A stretch of DNA of 64,000 nt from Rhizobium ruizarguesonis (GCF_012349115.1 NZ_PQIG01000013.1:62001-126000); one strand, 5' to 3'; shown: positions 42,979 through 53,334, counted from the first letter of the stretch. The notes: a model not told the origin generated them from the sequence alone. Numbers and translations are program-made.

Positions 42979-43608
42979 ATGAAAAATATGAGGGATGCCT
43001 CACAAAAATCAAGCCCCGAGCCGCAGACCCGTCTCCCGAAACGCCAGCGCGGCCATGAGCGCGTTGCCGTCCTGCTCGAAGCCGCGGCAAAGGTCTTCCT
43101 CGAAAAGGGCTACGATGCCGCAACGATGACCGAGATCGCCGCCGCCGCCAACTCTTCGATCGGCTCGCTCTATCAGTTCTTTCCAACGAAGCTGCTTCTC
43201 GCCGAGGCGCTGCATATCGATCGGCTGCAGCATTTCAATGCGGCACTGGCCGCGCTCGAAGACGAATCTGCGGGAAAAACTGCCGCCGAGATCGGCGATG
43301 CGGTCTTCACGAGGCTCGGACGCTTCATCGAGGAGTTTCCGGAATTTCCTGTTCTGGCGGCCAGGCGCGACATTCCCAAGGAGCGCAAGGCACGCTCCCG
43401 CGCCGAAATGCGGGCAAGCATCGTCGCCTTGCTGAGGAAGGCCAACCCTTCGGTGGAGCCCGATGTCGATCTGCTTGCGGCCCTCATATTGGAGCTTCTG
43501 CGCATCGTCGTTGCCGCCGCCTATGATCCCGACAGCGCCGGCGACCCGCGCCTTGTAACGGAGTTGCGCCGCATGTTGCGAAGGCGGCTCGAAGAGGCGA
43601 CGCCTTGA
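42979..43608 (+). CDS. TetR-family transcriptional regulator
   Basis: A 209-aa regulator with an N-terminal HTH (VAVLLEAAAKVFLEKGYDAATM, TEIAAAANSSIGSLYQFFPTK) and an all-helical ligand domain. Two candidate operators share arms TGAGG/CCTCA; the second overlaps the first codons, so MRDASQKS at 42988 is also a possible start. The arrangement suggests it represses itself and the divergent hydrolase. The ligand is unknown. Confidence 0.93.
   Translation: MKNMRDASQKSSPEPQTRLPKRQRGHERVAVLLEAAAKVFLEKGYDAATMTEIAAAANSSIGSLYQFFPTKLLLAEALHIDRLQHFNAALAALEDESAGKTAAEIGDAVFTRLGRFIEEFPEFPVLAARRDIPKERKARSRAEMRASIVALLRKANPSVEPDVDLLAALILELLRIVVAAAYDPDSAGDPRLVTELRRMLRRRLEEATP
42989..43002. promoter_or_regulatory. 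TetR operator candidate 2
   Basis: TGAGGGATGCCTCA repeats the dyad of candidate 1 with the same arms and lies over the first codons of tetR. Two sites 26 bp apart would allow co-operative binding. Confidence 0.65.
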
Positions 43609-43720
43609 CACGGACCTGAGGGTCAAAATTTGGCGCGCCCGGCAAAAACCAAACTCTCTCCTGTTTTTCGCCTGTATTTTTCGTATTGTCGAACCCATCA
43701 ATAATCAGGGGAAAGCGTGA

Positions 43721-45553
43721 ATGGCGGCTCTGTGGTCGAAGATCGGTTTGTTTCTATCGCTTGCGGGCGCTCTGGCGCCAATACCGGCAACGGGTCAGGA
43801 CCAGCCCTTTCAGATCGGGAGCTCGGTCATCAGCGAGATGAAGTACAAGCCGGGCTTTGCGCATTTCGACTACGTCAATCCCGATGCACCGAAAGGCGGA
43901 GACCTGCGCCTCTCCGCAAGCGGCGCCTTCGACAGCTTCAACCCGCTGCTTGCCAAAGGTCAGACGGCAGTGGGCTTGACGCTCGTTTACGACACGCTGA
44001 TGAAGCCCGCCGACGACGAGCTCCTCGTCTCCTACGGTCTGCTTGCCGAGGGACTGGCTTTTCCCGCCGACGTCTCGAGCGCGACCTTCCGCCTGCGCAA
44101 GGAAGCGAAATGGGCGGATGGTCAGCCGGTAACGCCCGAGGACGTCATCTTCAGTCTGAATAAGACGAAGGAATTAAACCCCCTCACGGGTAACTATTAC
44201 CGCCACGTGGTGAAAGCCGAAAAGACCGGCGATCGCGACGTCACCTTCACCTTCGATGAAAAGAACAACCGGGAGCTCCCGAATATTCTTGGCCAGTTGG
44301 TGGTCGTGCCGAAGCATTGGTGGGAGGGGCAGGGACCGGACGGCAAGCCACGCGATATCTCAAAGACGACCCTCGAGCCCGTGATGGGTTCGGGACCTTA
44401 CAAGATTGCTTCCTTCTCGCCCGGCGCGACAATCCGCTATGAATTGCGTGACGACTATTGGGGCAAGGACCTCAATGTGAATGTCGGCCAGAACAATTTC
44501 CGCAACGTCAACTACACCTATTTCGGTGATCGGGATGTCGAGTTCGAGGCCTTTCGCGCCGGCAACAGCGACTACTGGCAGGAAACCACGGCTGCCCGTT
44601 GGGCGACGGGATATGATTTTCCCGCGGTGAAGGAAGGACGTGTCAAAAAAGAGGAGGTTGCAAACCCGCTGCGCGCCACCGGCATCATGCAGGCTCTCGT
44701 GCCCAACATGCGACGTGACCTCTTCAAGGACATCAGGGTCCGCGAGGCGCTGAACTATGGTCTGGATTTTGAGGAGCTGAACCGCACTGTGGCCTTTAAT
44801 AGTTACAAACGCATCGACAGCTATTTCTGGAACACCGAACTCGCCTCCTCCGGCCTTCCGCAGGGCAGAGAGCTGGAAATTCTGCAGGGCATGAAGGATA
44901 AGGTTCCGCCCGAAGTCTTCACCACGCCCTATACCAATCCCGTCGGCGGCGATCCGCAGAAGAGCCGCGATAACCTCCGCAAGGCGATCGCGCTTTTCAA
45001 AGAAGCCGGCTGGGAGTTGAAGGGCAATCGCATGGTCAATACCAAGACCGGCCAGCCGATGAGTTTCGAGATCCTGTTGTCGAGCCCCATGCTGGAGCGC
45101 TGGGCGGTGCCCTATGCCAACAATCTCAGGAAAATCGGCATCGATGCGCGGATCCGGACAGTCGATGCGTCGCAATCTGTCAATCGTGAACGCAGCTTCG
45201 ACTACGATATGATCTGGAATGTCTGGGCGGAGACCATGAATCCGGGCAACGAACAAGCCGACTATTGGGGATCCGGTTCGGTCAACCAACAGGGTTCCCG
45301 CAATTATGCCGGCATAGCCAACCAAGCCGTTGATGAACTCATTCGCATGATTATCTTCGCGCCGAACCGCGACGAGCAGATCGCAGCAATAAAGGCCATG
45401 GATCGGGTCTTGCTTGCAAATCACTACGTCATCCCGCTGTTCTACCGCGATACTTATAACATCACCTATTGGAACACGGTCACGCATCCGGCCGAGTTTC
45501 CGGCCTACAGCCTTGGCTTCCCCGATGCTTGGTGGTCGACCTCGGCAAAATGA
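43721..45553 (+). CDS. yejA: YejA-type peptide ABC transporter substrate-binding protein
   Basis: A 610-aa periplasmic binding protein of family 5. A signal peptide (LFLSLAGALAPIPATGQ) precedes the mature chain. Family features are HFDYVNPDAPKGGDLRLS, LVYDTLMKPADDE, LRKEAKWADGQPVTPEDV and NEQADYWGSGSVNQQGSRNYAG. YejA-type proteins take up oligopeptides and microcin-C-like compounds. AGGGGAAAG precedes the ATG. The permease genes follow after 150 bp. Confidence 0.94.
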   Translation: MAALWSKIGLFLSLAGALAPIPATGQDQPFQIGSSVISEMKYKPGFAHFDYVNPDAPKGGDLRLSASGAFDSFNPLLAKGQTAVGLTLVYDTLMKPADDELLVSYGLLAEGLAFPADVSSATFRLRKEAKWADGQPVTPEDVIFSLNKTKELNPLTGNYYRHVVKAEKTGDRDVTFTFDEKNNRELPNILGQLVVVPKHWWEGQGPDGKPRDISKTTLEPVMGSGPYKIASFSPGATIRYELRDDYWGKDLNVNVGQNNFRNVNYTYFGDRDVEFEAFRAGNSDYWQETTAARWATGYDFPAVKEGRVKKEEVANPLRATGIMQALVPNMRRDLFKDIRVREALNYGLDFEELNRTVAFNSYKRIDSYFWNTELASSGLPQGRELEILQGMKDKVPPEVFTTPYTNPVGGDPQKSRDNLRKAIALFKEAGWELKGNRMVNTKTGQPMSFEILLSSPMLERWAVPYANNLRKIGIDARIRTVDASQSVNRERSFDYDMIWNVWAETMNPGNEQADYWGSGSVNQQGSRNYAGIANQAVDELIRMIIFAPNRDEQIAAIKAMDRVLLANHYVIPLFYRDTYNITYWNTVTHPAEFPAYSLGFPDAWWSTSAK

Positions 45554-45703
45554 GCGGGCTTGCATTGCAGGGGGCCTCGGCTCCAAATGGCACGAGCGAA
45601 TCACGACAAGCCGGCAGGGCCGGCAAGGGAAGGCTGGCGGATTGAGCGGCATGAGACTGGACGGCAGGCAGACAGGAAAAACATTCCCGGAGGCTGAAGG
45701 CTG

Positions 45704-46792
45704 ATGGGCGCCTATATTCTTCGCCGCCTGCTTCTAATGATCCCGACCATTGTCGGCATCATGGCGATTTCCTTCATCGTCATCCAGTTCGCGCCCGGCG
45801 GTCCCGTCGAGCAGGTGATCGCCCAATTGACCGGTCAGGCCGATAGCGCCGACCAGCGCCTGTCCGGCGGCGGCGATCTTCTCGGCGGCACCGGCAGCGA
45901 TGAAGGCTCGAAATATCGCGGTGCCCAGGGGCTTGACCCGGAACTGATTGCCAAGCTCGAAAAACAGTTCGGCTTCGACAAGCCGCCGCTGACCCGTTTT
46001 GGCGAGATGATGTGGAATTACAGCCGCTTCGATTTCGGCGAGAGCTTCTTCCGCAACACCTCCGTGCTCGAACTCATCAAGGAGAAGCTGCCGGTGTCGA
46101 TCTCGCTCGGCATCTGGATCTTGATCTTCTCCTATGCCATCTCCATCCCGCTCGGCATCCGCAAGGCGGTCAAGGACGGATCGACCTTCGACGTCTGGAC
46201 GTCGGGCGTCATCGTCGTCGGCTATGCCGTACCGAGCTTCCTCTTCGGCATTCTCCTGATCGTGCTTTTCGCCGGTGGCTCCTTTTACGACTGGTTTCCG
46301 CTGCGCGGCCTGGTCTCCGACAATTTCGACCAGCTTACCTGGTGGCAGAAGCCGCTCGACTATTTCTGGCACCTCACCTTGCCGCTGATCTCGCTTTCCC
46401 TGTCCGCCTTCGCGACGACGACGCTTTTGACCAAGAATTCCTTCATCGAGGAGATCAAGAAGCAATATGTCGTCACCGCCCGCGCCAAGGGTCTGAACCA
46501 GCGGCAGGTGCTCTACGGCCATGTCTTCCGCAACGCCATGCTGATCATCATTGCCGGTTTTCCCGGCGCCTTCATTTCCGCCTTCTTCACCGGCTCGCTG
46601 CTGATCGAAAACATCTTCTCGCTCGATGGCCTCGGTCGTCTCGGCTATCTCTCGGTCATTAACCGGGATTACCCGATCGTCTTCGCCACGCTCTACATCT
46701 TCTCGCTGCTGGGCCTCGTCGTCAGCCTGGTTTCCGACCTGATCTACACCTGGATCGATCCGCGCATCGATTTCGAGCGGAGGGATGTCTGA
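45704..46792 (+). CDS. yejB: YejB-type peptide ABC transporter permease
   Basis: A 362-aa inner-membrane permease with one N-terminal helix (LLLMIPTIVGIMAISFIVI), a hydrophilic loop of about 80 residues containing GGDLLGGTGSDEGSKY, and the usual five helices with an EAA loop (TARAKGLNQRQVLYGHVFRNAM). The stop overlaps the yejE start by one base (TGATG). Confidence 0.95.
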   Translation: MGAYILRRLLLMIPTIVGIMAISFIVIQFAPGGPVEQVIAQLTGQADSADQRLSGGGDLLGGTGSDEGSKYRGAQGLDPELIAKLEKQFGFDKPPLTRFGEMMWNYSRFDFGESFFRNTSVLELIKEKLPVSISLGIWILIFSYAISIPLGIRKAVKDGSTFDVWTSGVIVVGYAVPSFLFGILLIVLFAGGSFYDWFPLRGLVSDNFDQLTWWQKPLDYFWHLTLPLISLSLSAFATTTLLTKNSFIEEIKKQYVVTARAKGLNQRQVLYGHVFRNAMLIIIAGFPGAFISAFFTGSLLIENIFSLDGLGRLGYLSVINRDYPIVFATLYIFSLLGLVVSLVSDLIYTWIDPRIDFERRDV

Positions 46793-47940
46793 TGGACGCC
46801 GCCGCAAATCCTGCCATCGCAACACCCGTCAAACCGCCGCGCAAGGGCCTGCTCTCGCCGACCAACATTCGCCGCTGGCAGAATTTCCGGGCGAACGGCC
46901 GCGGTTACTGGTCGCTGTGGCTGTTCATGCTGCTGTTTATCCTCAGCCTGTTTGCCGAGTTCATCGCCAACGACCGGCCGATCATCGCCTCCTACAAGGG
47001 CGAGATCCTCTTTCCTGTTCTCATCGATTATCCCGAGGAGAAGTTCGGCGGCTTCCTGGCCGAAACCGACTATCGTTCCTCGGTGATAACGGACGAGATC
47101 AATGCCAATGGCTGGATGATCTGGCCGCCGATCCGCTATTCCTATCGCTCGGTCAATTCCAACATTCCGCATTCGGCGCCGACTGCTCCCTTCTGGCTGA
47201 TGACGAAGGAGGAGCGTTGCGCCGGTTATCCGCAAGGGCTGAACGATCCGGATTGCACCCCCGGCAATCTCAACTGGCTCGGCACCGACGACCAGGCGCG
47301 CGACGTGCTGGCGCGGGTCATCTACGGTTTCCGCATATCGGTGCTCTTCGGCCTGGTGCTAACCATCTGCTCGGCTGTTATCGGCGTGACGGCGGGTGCG
47401 GTGCAGGGTTATTTCGGCGGCTGGACCGACCTGCTGCTGCAGCGCTTCATCGAGATCTGGTCGTCGATGCCGGTACTCTACATCCTGCTGATCATCGCCG
47501 CACTCCTGCCGCCCGGCTTCTTCGTGCTGCTCGGCATCATGCTGCTCTTTTCCTGGGTCGGCTTCGTCGGCATCGTGCGCGCCGAATTCCTGCGCGCCCG
47601 CAATTTCGAATATGTCCGCGCCGCGCGCGCGCTCGGCGTCAACAATCGCACCATCATGTGGCGCCACCTGCTGCCGAACGCGATGGTCGCGACGCTGACC
47701 TTCCTGCCTTTCATCCTCTCTGGTTCGATCACGACGCTGACCTCGCTCGATTTCCTCGGCTTCGGCATGCCGCCAGGCTCCCCCTCGCTCGGTGAGATGA
47801 TCGCGCAGGGCAAGACCAATCTGCAGGCGCCATGGCTCGGCCTGACGGCCTTCTTCGCCATGTCGATCATGCTTTCCCTGCTGATCTTCATCGGGGAGGC
47901 CGTGCGTGATGCCTTCGATCCGAGGAAGACGTTTCAATGA
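46792..47940 (+). CDS. yejE: YejE-type peptide ABC transporter permease
   Basis: The second permease, 382 aa. After an N-terminal helix (LWLFMLLFILSLFAEFI) comes a long periplasmic loop with SYRSVNSNIPHSAPTAPFW and LGTDDQARDVLARVIYGFR, then five helices with EAA loop RAARALGVNNRTIMWRHLLP. It is coupled to yejB upstream (TGATG) and to yejF downstream (ATGA). Confidence 0.95.
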   Translation: MDAAANPAIATPVKPPRKGLLSPTNIRRWQNFRANGRGYWSLWLFMLLFILSLFAEFIANDRPIIASYKGEILFPVLIDYPEEKFGGFLAETDYRSSVITDEINANGWMIWPPIRYSYRSVNSNIPHSAPTAPFWLMTKEERCAGYPQGLNDPDCTPGNLNWLGTDDQARDVLARVIYGFRISVLFGLVLTICSAVIGVTAGAVQGYFGGWTDLLLQRFIEIWSSMPVLYILLIIAALLPPGFFVLLGIMLLFSWVGFVGIVRAEFLRARNFEYVRAARALGVNNRTIMWRHLLPNAMVATLTFLPFILSGSITTLTSLDFLGFGMPPGSPSLGEMIAQGKTNLQAPWLGLTAFFAMSIMLSLLIFIGEAVRDAFDPRKTFQ

Positions 47941-49574
47941 GTGACATGACAGAACCGCTGCTTTCCGTCCGTGATCTCTCGGTTGCCTTTCATCAGGGCG
48001 GCGAAACCTCGCTCGCCGTCGATCACATCTCCTTCGATATCGCCAAAGGCGAAGTCGTGGCGCTCGTCGGCGAATCCGGCTCCGGCAAATCGGTTTCGGC
48101 CAACTCGATCCTGCGGCTCTTGCCTTATCCCTCGGCAAGCCATCCCTCCGGCGAAATCCTGTTCAAGGGCAAGGATCTCTTGAAGGCGTCGGAGCGGGAA
48201 CTGCGGGAAGTGCGCGGCAACGATATCACCATGATCTTCCAGGAGCCGATGACCTCGCTCAATCCGCTTCATTCGATCGAGAAGCAGATCGCCGAGATCC
48301 TCGCCCTGCACCAAGGCCTCACCGGTCAGTCGGCGCGCCAGCGCGTGCTGGAATTGCTGAACCAGGTCGGCATCCGTGAGCCGGAGAAGCGGTTGAAGGC
48401 CTATCCGCACGAGCTCTCCGGTGGCCAGCGCCAGCGCGTCATGATCGCCATGGCGCTCGCCAACCGGCCGGAATTGCTAATCGCCGACGAGCCGACCACC
48501 GCCCTCGACGTCACCGTACAGGCGCAGATCCTCGAATTGCTCCGGCAGTTAAAGGCGGTCCACGGCATGTCGATGCTGTTCATCACTCATGATCTCGGCA
48601 TCGTGCGCAAATTCGCCGATCGCGTCTGCGTCATGACCAAGGGCAGGATCGTCGAAACCGGAGCCGTCGACGACGTCTTCGCCAATCCGAAGCACGACTA
48701 TACCCGGCATCTCCTTGCCTCCGAACCGCGCGGCGAGCCGCCGCTGGCCGATCCGTCGAAACCGATGGTGATGGAAGGTTCGGATATCCGCGTCTGGTTC
48801 CCGATCAAGGCTGGGCTGATGCGCCGCGTCGTCGATCACGTCAAGGCGGTCGACGGCATCGATCTTTCGCTGCGCGCCGGCCAGACGCTCGGCGTCGTCG
48901 GCGAGTCCGGCTCCGGCAAGACCACGCTCGGCCTGGCGCTCACCCGGCTGATTTCCTCGCAAGGACGGATCGCCTTTGTCGGTAAGGATATAGCCGGCTA
49001 TTCGTTCAGCGAGATGCGGCCGTTGCGCAATCAGCTTCAGGTCGTCTTCCAGGATCCCTATGGCTCGCTGAGCCCCCGCATGTCGGTCGGCGATATCGTC
49101 GCCGAAGGGCTGAAGGTGCATGAGCGCTCCCTGACTGCTGAAGAACGCGACCAGCGCGTCTGCTGGGCGTTGGAAGAGGTGGGTCTTGATCCGCTGACCC
49201 GCTGGCGTTATCCGCACGAATTCTCCGGCGGCCAGCGCCAGCGCATTGCCATTGCCCGCGCCATGGTGCTGAAGCCGCGCTTCGTCATGCTTGACGAGCC
49301 GACCTCCGCACTCGACATGAGCGTCCAGGCCCAGGTGGTCGATTTGCTGCGCGATCTGCAGAAGAAGCACGACCTTGCCTATCTCTTCATCAGCCACGAC
49401 CTGAAAGTGGTGAAGGCGCTCGCCAACGACGTCATCGTCATGCGTTTCGGCAAGGTGGTGGAACAGGGTCCGTCAGCCGACATCTTCCGCGCGCCGAAGG
49501 ACGATTACACCAGGGCGCTGATGGCCGCCGCTTTCAACATCGAGGCGGTGCCGACGCCCGCCGTGCAGCAATAA
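47937..49574 (+). CDS. yejF: YejF-type peptide ABC transporter, duplicated ATPase
   Basis: A 545-aa protein with two complete ABC domains. The first has Walker [12 protein letters not shown], signature [12 protein letters not shown] and DEPTTALD; the second has [23 protein letters not shown] and [10 protein letters not shown]. One polypeptide thus supplies both ATPases for YejB and YejE. It overlaps yejE by ATGA and is followed after nine bases by a 2-hydroxyacid dehydrogenase, possibly in the same operon. Confidence 0.96.
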   Translation: MSDMTEPLLSVRDLSVAFHQGGETSLAVDHISFDIAKGEVVALVGESGSGKSVSANSILRLLPYPSASHPSGEILFKGKDLLKASERELREVRGNDITMIFQEPMTSLNPLHSIEKQIAEILALHQGLTGQSARQRVLELLNQVGIREPEKRLKAYPHELSGGQRQRVMIAMALANRPELLIADEPTTALDVTVQAQILELLRQLKAVHGMSMLFITHDLGIVRKFADRVCVMTKGRIVETGAVDDVFANPKHDYTRHLLASEPRGEPPLADPSKPMVMEGSDIRVWFPIKAGLMRRVVDHVKAVDGIDLSLRAGQTLGVVGESGSGKTTLGLALTRLISSQGRIAFVGKDIAGYSFSEMRPLRNQLQVVFQDPYGSLSPRMSVGDIVAEGLKVHERSLTAEERDQRVCWALEEVGLDPLTRWRYPHEFSGGQRQRIAIARAMVLKPRFVMLDEPTSALDMSVQAQVVDLLRDLQKKHDLAYLFISHDLKVVKALANDVIVMRFGKVVEQGPSADIFRAPKDDYTRALMAAAFNIEAVPTPAVQQ

Positions 49575-49582
49575 AGAAGATC

Positions 49583-50542
49583 ATGCCCGCAAGCCCTCCC
49601 GTTCTCGTCGATATCAAGTTCAATCACGAAGGCGTCGCCCGCGTGCTGAAGACGGCCTTTGCCGACCGCGGCAGCATCAATCTCGCCGATCCGGCCAATC
49701 AGGCACGCGATCTCCGCGCGGTCGAATACGCGCTTCTCTGGAAGCCGGATGCTGACCTTTTCGCGCGGGCGCCGAACCTGAAAGTGATCTTTTCGGGTGG
49801 CGCCGGCGTTGACCATATCATCGGCATGGCCGGCCTGCCCGAGATCCCGATCGTCCGCTTCGTCGACCGCAGCTTGACGACGCGCATGAGCGAATGGGTG
49901 GTCATGCAATGCCTGATGCATCTGCGCGGGCAATACGCCCATGACAGCCACCAGCGCCAGCGTGAGTGGGCCAAGCTGATCGCGCCGGAGGCGGCGGAAG
50001 TGACGGTCGGCGTCATGGGCCTCGGCATTCTCGGGCAGGACGCGGCCGCCAAGCTGAGGGTGATGGGTTTTAACATCATCGGTTGGTCGCGCAGCCGCAA
50101 GCAGATCGATGGTATCGAAACCTTCGACGCCAGCGAATTGGACAGCTTTCTCGCAAGGACCGACATCCTCGTCGGCCTGCTGCCGCTGACGCCTGAAACA
50201 ACGGGATTCTATGACGCCGGACTGTTTGCGAAGCTGCGTCGCAACGGCGCGCTTGGGCAGCCGGTTTTCATCAATGCCGGCCGCGGTAAGAGCCAGGTCG
50301 AGGCCGATATCGCCTCCGCCATTCGTGACGGTACCCTCGGCGGCGCTTCCCTCGATGTCTTCGAGGCGGAGCCGCTTGCATCAGACAACCCATTGTGGGA
50401 CTTGCAGAACGTCTTCCTTACGCCGCACGACGCGGCCGTTTCCGAAGAAAACGCGCTGTTCCGGCATGTCGAGACGCAGATCGCCCGTTTCGAGCGCGGC
50501 GAGCCGCTGCAATTCGTGGTCGACCGCGCCGCCGGCTATTGA
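49583..50542 (+). CDS. D-2-hydroxyacid dehydrogenase, glyoxylate/hydroxypyruvate reductase type
   Basis: A 319-aa NAD(P)H-dependent reductase. The Rossmann motif VGVMGLGILGQDAA lies near residue 145. The catalytic set is Arg in INAGRGKSQVE, Glu in DVFEAEPLASDNPLW and His in LTPHDAAVS. This pattern fits the GhrA-like branch acting on glyoxylate or hydroxypyruvate. It lies close behind yejF and may use its promoter. Confidence 0.9.
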   Translation: MPASPPVLVDIKFNHEGVARVLKTAFADRGSINLADPANQARDLRAVEYALLWKPDADLFARAPNLKVIFSGGAGVDHIIGMAGLPEIPIVRFVDRSLTTRMSEWVVMQCLMHLRGQYAHDSHQRQREWAKLIAPEAAEVTVGVMGLGILGQDAAAKLRVMGFNIIGWSRSRKQIDGIETFDASELDSFLARTDILVGLLPLTPETTGFYDAGLFAKLRRNGALGQPVFINAGRGKSQVEADIASAIRDGTLGGASLDVFEAEPLASDNPLWDLQNVFLTPHDAAVSEENALFRHVETQIARFERGEPLQFVVDRAAGY

Positions 50543-50630
50543 GCTTTCGGAACCTTCCAGACAGCCACCCGTTTCCTTTGCGGAAATTCTTCACAGCCGG
50601 ATCGGCCGGTCAAGACAGCGGAAGGAGACG

Positions 50631-50978
50631 ATGATGGCGCATCAGACGGAAACACGCTGGGAAAAGTCCGATGGCAAGCTTCACAAGGAAGAGATGATCC
50701 CGCCGGTGAAGGCAAGGCAGGGACGCACGGGTTATCGCATCCTGACGGTGCTGATCGTTGCGCTGGTGCTTGCCTTCGTGGTCTGGATACCGGTCGAGAT
50801 TTGGGGCAAGCGCGAGGCGAACGAGGTGGCACCGCAGCAGCCCGGCCAGCAGCTTCAGTCGCAGCAGCCTGCTCCGGCCGCCGCGCCGGCGCTACAGAAC
50901 GGTACTGCCGTTCCAACCGAAACGCCGAACAGCACGCCGGCCGCTCCGAATGTGGCGCCCGCAACGCCGGCCCAATAA
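50631..50978 (+). CDS. Small single-pass membrane protein with Pro/Ala/Gln-rich tail
   Basis: A 115-aa protein beginning MMAHQTETRWEK, with GAAGGAGACG as ribosome site. Residues about 33-55 form one membrane helix (ILTVLIVALVLAFVVWIPV). After a short basic segment the last 50 residues are rich in Gln, Pro and Ala and should lie in the periplasm. No domain is recognised. A longer frame from 50211 overlaps the dehydrogenase and is rejected. Confidence 0.75.
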   Translation: MMAHQTETRWEKSDGKLHKEEMIPPVKARQGRTGYRILTVLIVALVLAFVVWIPVEIWGKREANEVAPQQPGQQLQSQQPAPAAAPALQNGTAVPTETPNSTPAAPNVAPATPAQ

Positions 50979-51165
50979 TCGTGAGCAAAACCATGTTCCC
51001 GTCCCGCCGCCACACTGCGGCGGGACGTTCATTGTTTTGTCTGGACTTTAGCCGCCGATTTTTCGATAAGAAGGCACACGAGCCGGTTTCGTGCGCCGGC
51101 TGGGAACTTGGCAGTACCCGGGAATTTGGCAGCACCTGACCGGAGTGGACAGGGGCGGGAGTTTC

Positions 51166-52470
51166 ATGGCCAGGACCGATATCGCAAGACGCGTCTACAA
51201 TCACGCCTGGAAACTCGATCCGATCATTCGCAGCCTGATCGATACCGACTTCTACAAGCTTTTGATGCTGCAGATGATCTGGAAGCTCTATCCGGACGTG
51301 AACGCGTCCTTCACCCTGATTAACCGCACCAAGCGCGTGCGTCTGGCCGACGAGCTCGATGAAGGCGAATTGCGCGAGCAGCTCGATCATGCCCGCACGC
51401 TGAGGCTCTCCAAGAAGGAGATGATCTGGCTGGCGGGTAACAGCTTCTATGGTCGCGCCCAGATCTTCGAACCGGAATTCCTCGCCTGGCTTTCCAATTT
51501 CCAGCTGCCCGAATACGAGCTGTCGAAGAAGGACGGGCAATATGTGCTGGATTTCCACGGATCGTGGAAGGAAACCACCATGTGGGAAATCCCGGCGCTT
51601 GCCATCGTCAACGAGCTGCGGTCGCGCTCGGCGATGAAGGCGCTCGGCCCCTTCACCCTCGATGTGCTCTATGCCCGCGCCAAGGCGAAGATGTGGTCGA
51701 AGGTCGAACGGCTAAAGGAATTGCCGGGCCTGCGCATCTCCGATTTCGGCACCCGCCGCCGCCACAGTTTCCTCTGGCAGCGCTGGTGCGTCGAAGCGCT
51801 GAAGGAAGGCATCGGCCCGGCCTTTGCCGGTACCAGCAACGTATTGCTGGCGATGGATTCCGATCTCGAGGCCGTCGGCACCAATGCCCACGAGCTGCCG
51901 ATGGTGGCCGCCGCCCTTGCCGAAACCGACGAGCAGTTGCGCAACGCGCCCTACAAGATCCTGCGCGACTGGAACAAGCTCTATGGCGGCAACCTTCTGA
52001 TCGTGCTGCCGGACGCCTTCGGCACCGCCGCCTTTCTGCGCGACGCGCCGGAATGGGTCGCCGACTGGACCGGCTTCCGCCCGGACAGTGCCCCGCCGAT
52101 CGAAGGCGGCGAAAAGATTATCGACTGGTGGAAGAAGATGGGCCGCGATCCGCGCCAGAAGCTGCTGATCTTCTCCGACGGCCTCGATGTCGACGCCATC
52201 ATCGATACCTACCGGCATTTCGAAGGCCGCGTGCGCATGAGCTTCGGCTGGGGCACGAACCTGACGAATGATTTTTCCGGCTGCGCGCCGATCGAGATCT
52301 CCGGCCTCAACCCGATCTCCGTCGTCTGCAAGGTCAGCGACGCCAACGGCCGTCCGGCAGTGAAGCTCTCCGACAATCCGCAGAAGGCGACCGGTGAACC
52401 GGCCGAGGTCGAACGCTACCTGAAATTCTTCGGCGCCGAGGACAGGGTCGATCAGACCGTTCTGGTGTAG
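51166..52470 (+). CDS. pncB: Nicotinate phosphoribosyltransferase
   Basis: PncB makes nicotinate mononucleotide from nicotinate and PRPP in NAD salvage. The 434-aa protein has [19 protein letters not shown] near the start, the segment [13 protein letters not shown] with the histidine that is phosphorylated in the family, [10 protein letters not shown] and [23 protein letters not shown] is the start, preceded by AGGGGCGGGAG; an upstream extension to 51091 looks unnatural. The end overlaps a converging small gene by 19 bp. Confidence 0.96.
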   Translation: MARTDIARRVYNHAWKLDPIIRSLIDTDFYKLLMLQMIWKLYPDVNASFTLINRTKRVRLADELDEGELREQLDHARTLRLSKKEMIWLAGNSFYGRAQIFEPEFLAWLSNFQLPEYELSKKDGQYVLDFHGSWKETTMWEIPALAIVNELRSRSAMKALGPFTLDVLYARAKAKMWSKVERLKELPGLRISDFGTRRRHSFLWQRWCVEALKEGIGPAFAGTSNVLLAMDSDLEAVGTNAHELPMVAAALAETDEQLRNAPYKILRDWNKLYGGNLLIVLPDAFGTAAFLRDAPEWVADWTGFRPDSAPPIEGGEKIIDWWKKMGRDPRQKLLIFSDGLDVDAIIDTYRHFEGRVRMSFGWGTNLTNDFSGCAPIEISGLNPISVVCKVSDANGRPAVKLSDNPQKATGEPAEVERYLKFFGAEDRVDQTVLV

Positions 52471-52694
52471 GTCTGGGGCAAGGCGCCGCCATCCCGGGGC
52501 ATATTGATGTGCCCCGCCATCGCATCTTCGATCGACCAACCGAAGCGCCAGGCATCGAACATCGAGTACCATTCCTGGAAGTCGGTTATCGGCAGGATAT
52601 CCGGCTTCGACATCGGATTGTCGGCTAGGCTGCGGCCACGGGCACGGTCCCGTGCGCCACGCTCCTGCATCTCAAGCAGATTCTCGAACATCAT
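52452..52694 (-). CDS. Small hypothetical protein (80 aa)
   Basis: An 80-aa soluble protein with an Arg-rich first half ([17 protein letters not shown]) and an aromatic second half ([24 protein letters not shown]). No family is recognised. It converges with pncB and overlaps its 3' end by 19 bp. The even composition and MMFENLLEM start make it plausible. Confidence 0.55.
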   Translation of the reverse strand: MMFENLLEMQERGARDRARGRSLADNPMSKPDILPITDFQEWYSMFDAWRFGWSIEDAMAGHINMPRDGGALPQTYTRTV

Positions 52695-52849
52695 GACCCC
52701 CGTCTTTATCCCGATTTATGCAATCATGCTAATAAAGCGTTGTCGAGTCCGGATGCGATAATTCGAGTTTTTCACAGGATTAACCCCAATTCGCTAGCCC
52801 AGGGATGATCAGGTCGCAACCGGCCCGGGGTCATCTCAATCAGACAAGC

Positions 52850-52898
52850 AGAGCATGACGGCGTCCGAGAGCCGCTCATGCGCTTCGTCATCACGCTC
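52850..52898. repeat. Third intergenic repeat, copy 1
   Basis: AGAGCATGACGGCGTCCGAG...CTCATG...TCATCACGCTC is similar to the element at 61657-61705. It would fold into a hairpin with imperfect AGAGCATGA arms. Confidence 0.55.
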
Positions 52899-52915
52899 AC
52901 CGAGCACCCGTGACG

Positions 52916-52958
52916 GGGAGGCTCGGCTTCCTGGCTGGGGTCCGCCGCCGAGCCTCCC
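52916..52958. repeat. Long-loop inverted repeat
   Basis: GGGAGGCTCGG (52916-52926) pairs perfectly with CCGAGCCTCCC (52948-52958) across a 21-base loop. There is no T-run on either side, so it is not a standard terminator. Its function is not known. Confidence 0.5.
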
Positions 52959-53124
52959 GGCTGGCCGACCTTGAACAGGCCGGCAGCGCCGACACGTTGC
53001 CGCTTTCCGGCAGGGGCGATCCAACCGAGATGATATTGAAGGCTAACAGCCGGTTAATATCCACCGGCCTCGTCCCGATCCCGCACAATCCCGCAATGCG
53101 TGCTGTCGCTATCCGCTCGGGTTT

Positions 53125-53334
53125 TCAGGCTGCCAATCTGCGAAACCGGGTTCTGATCCGGTCGAGATAATAATGGCCGGGAGACGGCGCCACCGTCATC
53201 GCATGCGCTTCCGAGGAGGGAACGCCTTCGAACAGACGTTCCTCGCCATTCTTGAAACAAATCCTGAGCCGTCCGTCTTCCTGGCTGAAATAGACGGATT
53301 TGATGATCTTCGACGTTACCGAAAGTTCTTCCAC
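53125..53334 (-). CDS. KTSC-domain protein
   Basis: A 69-aa protein that is little more than a KTSC domain (SKIIKSVYFSQEDGRLRICF, then GVPSSEAHAMTVAPSPGHYYL). KTSC modules are small, of unknown function, and often fused to RNA-related domains. The GTG start has AGAGGT eight bases upstream. It is monocistronic as far as seen. Confidence 0.8.
   Translation of the reverse strand: MEELSVTSKIIKSVYFSQEDGRLRICFKNGEERLFEGVPSSEAHAMTVAPSPGHYYLDRIRTRFRRLAA

Larger units (their letters stand above)
52695..53124. other. Gene-poor 430-bp stretch
   Basis: No frame here reads as a natural protein. It holds one copy of a hairpin repeat (52850-52898) and an 11-bp inverted repeat (52916-52958), both listed separately. 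The rest shows nothing I can name. It could be a decayed gene. Confidence 0.4.

Noticed and set aside
50211..50978. 255-codon frame ending in the small membrane protein
   Set aside because: Its first 140 codons overlap the 2-hydroxyacid dehydrogenase in another frame; the real start at 50631 has a strong ribosome site.
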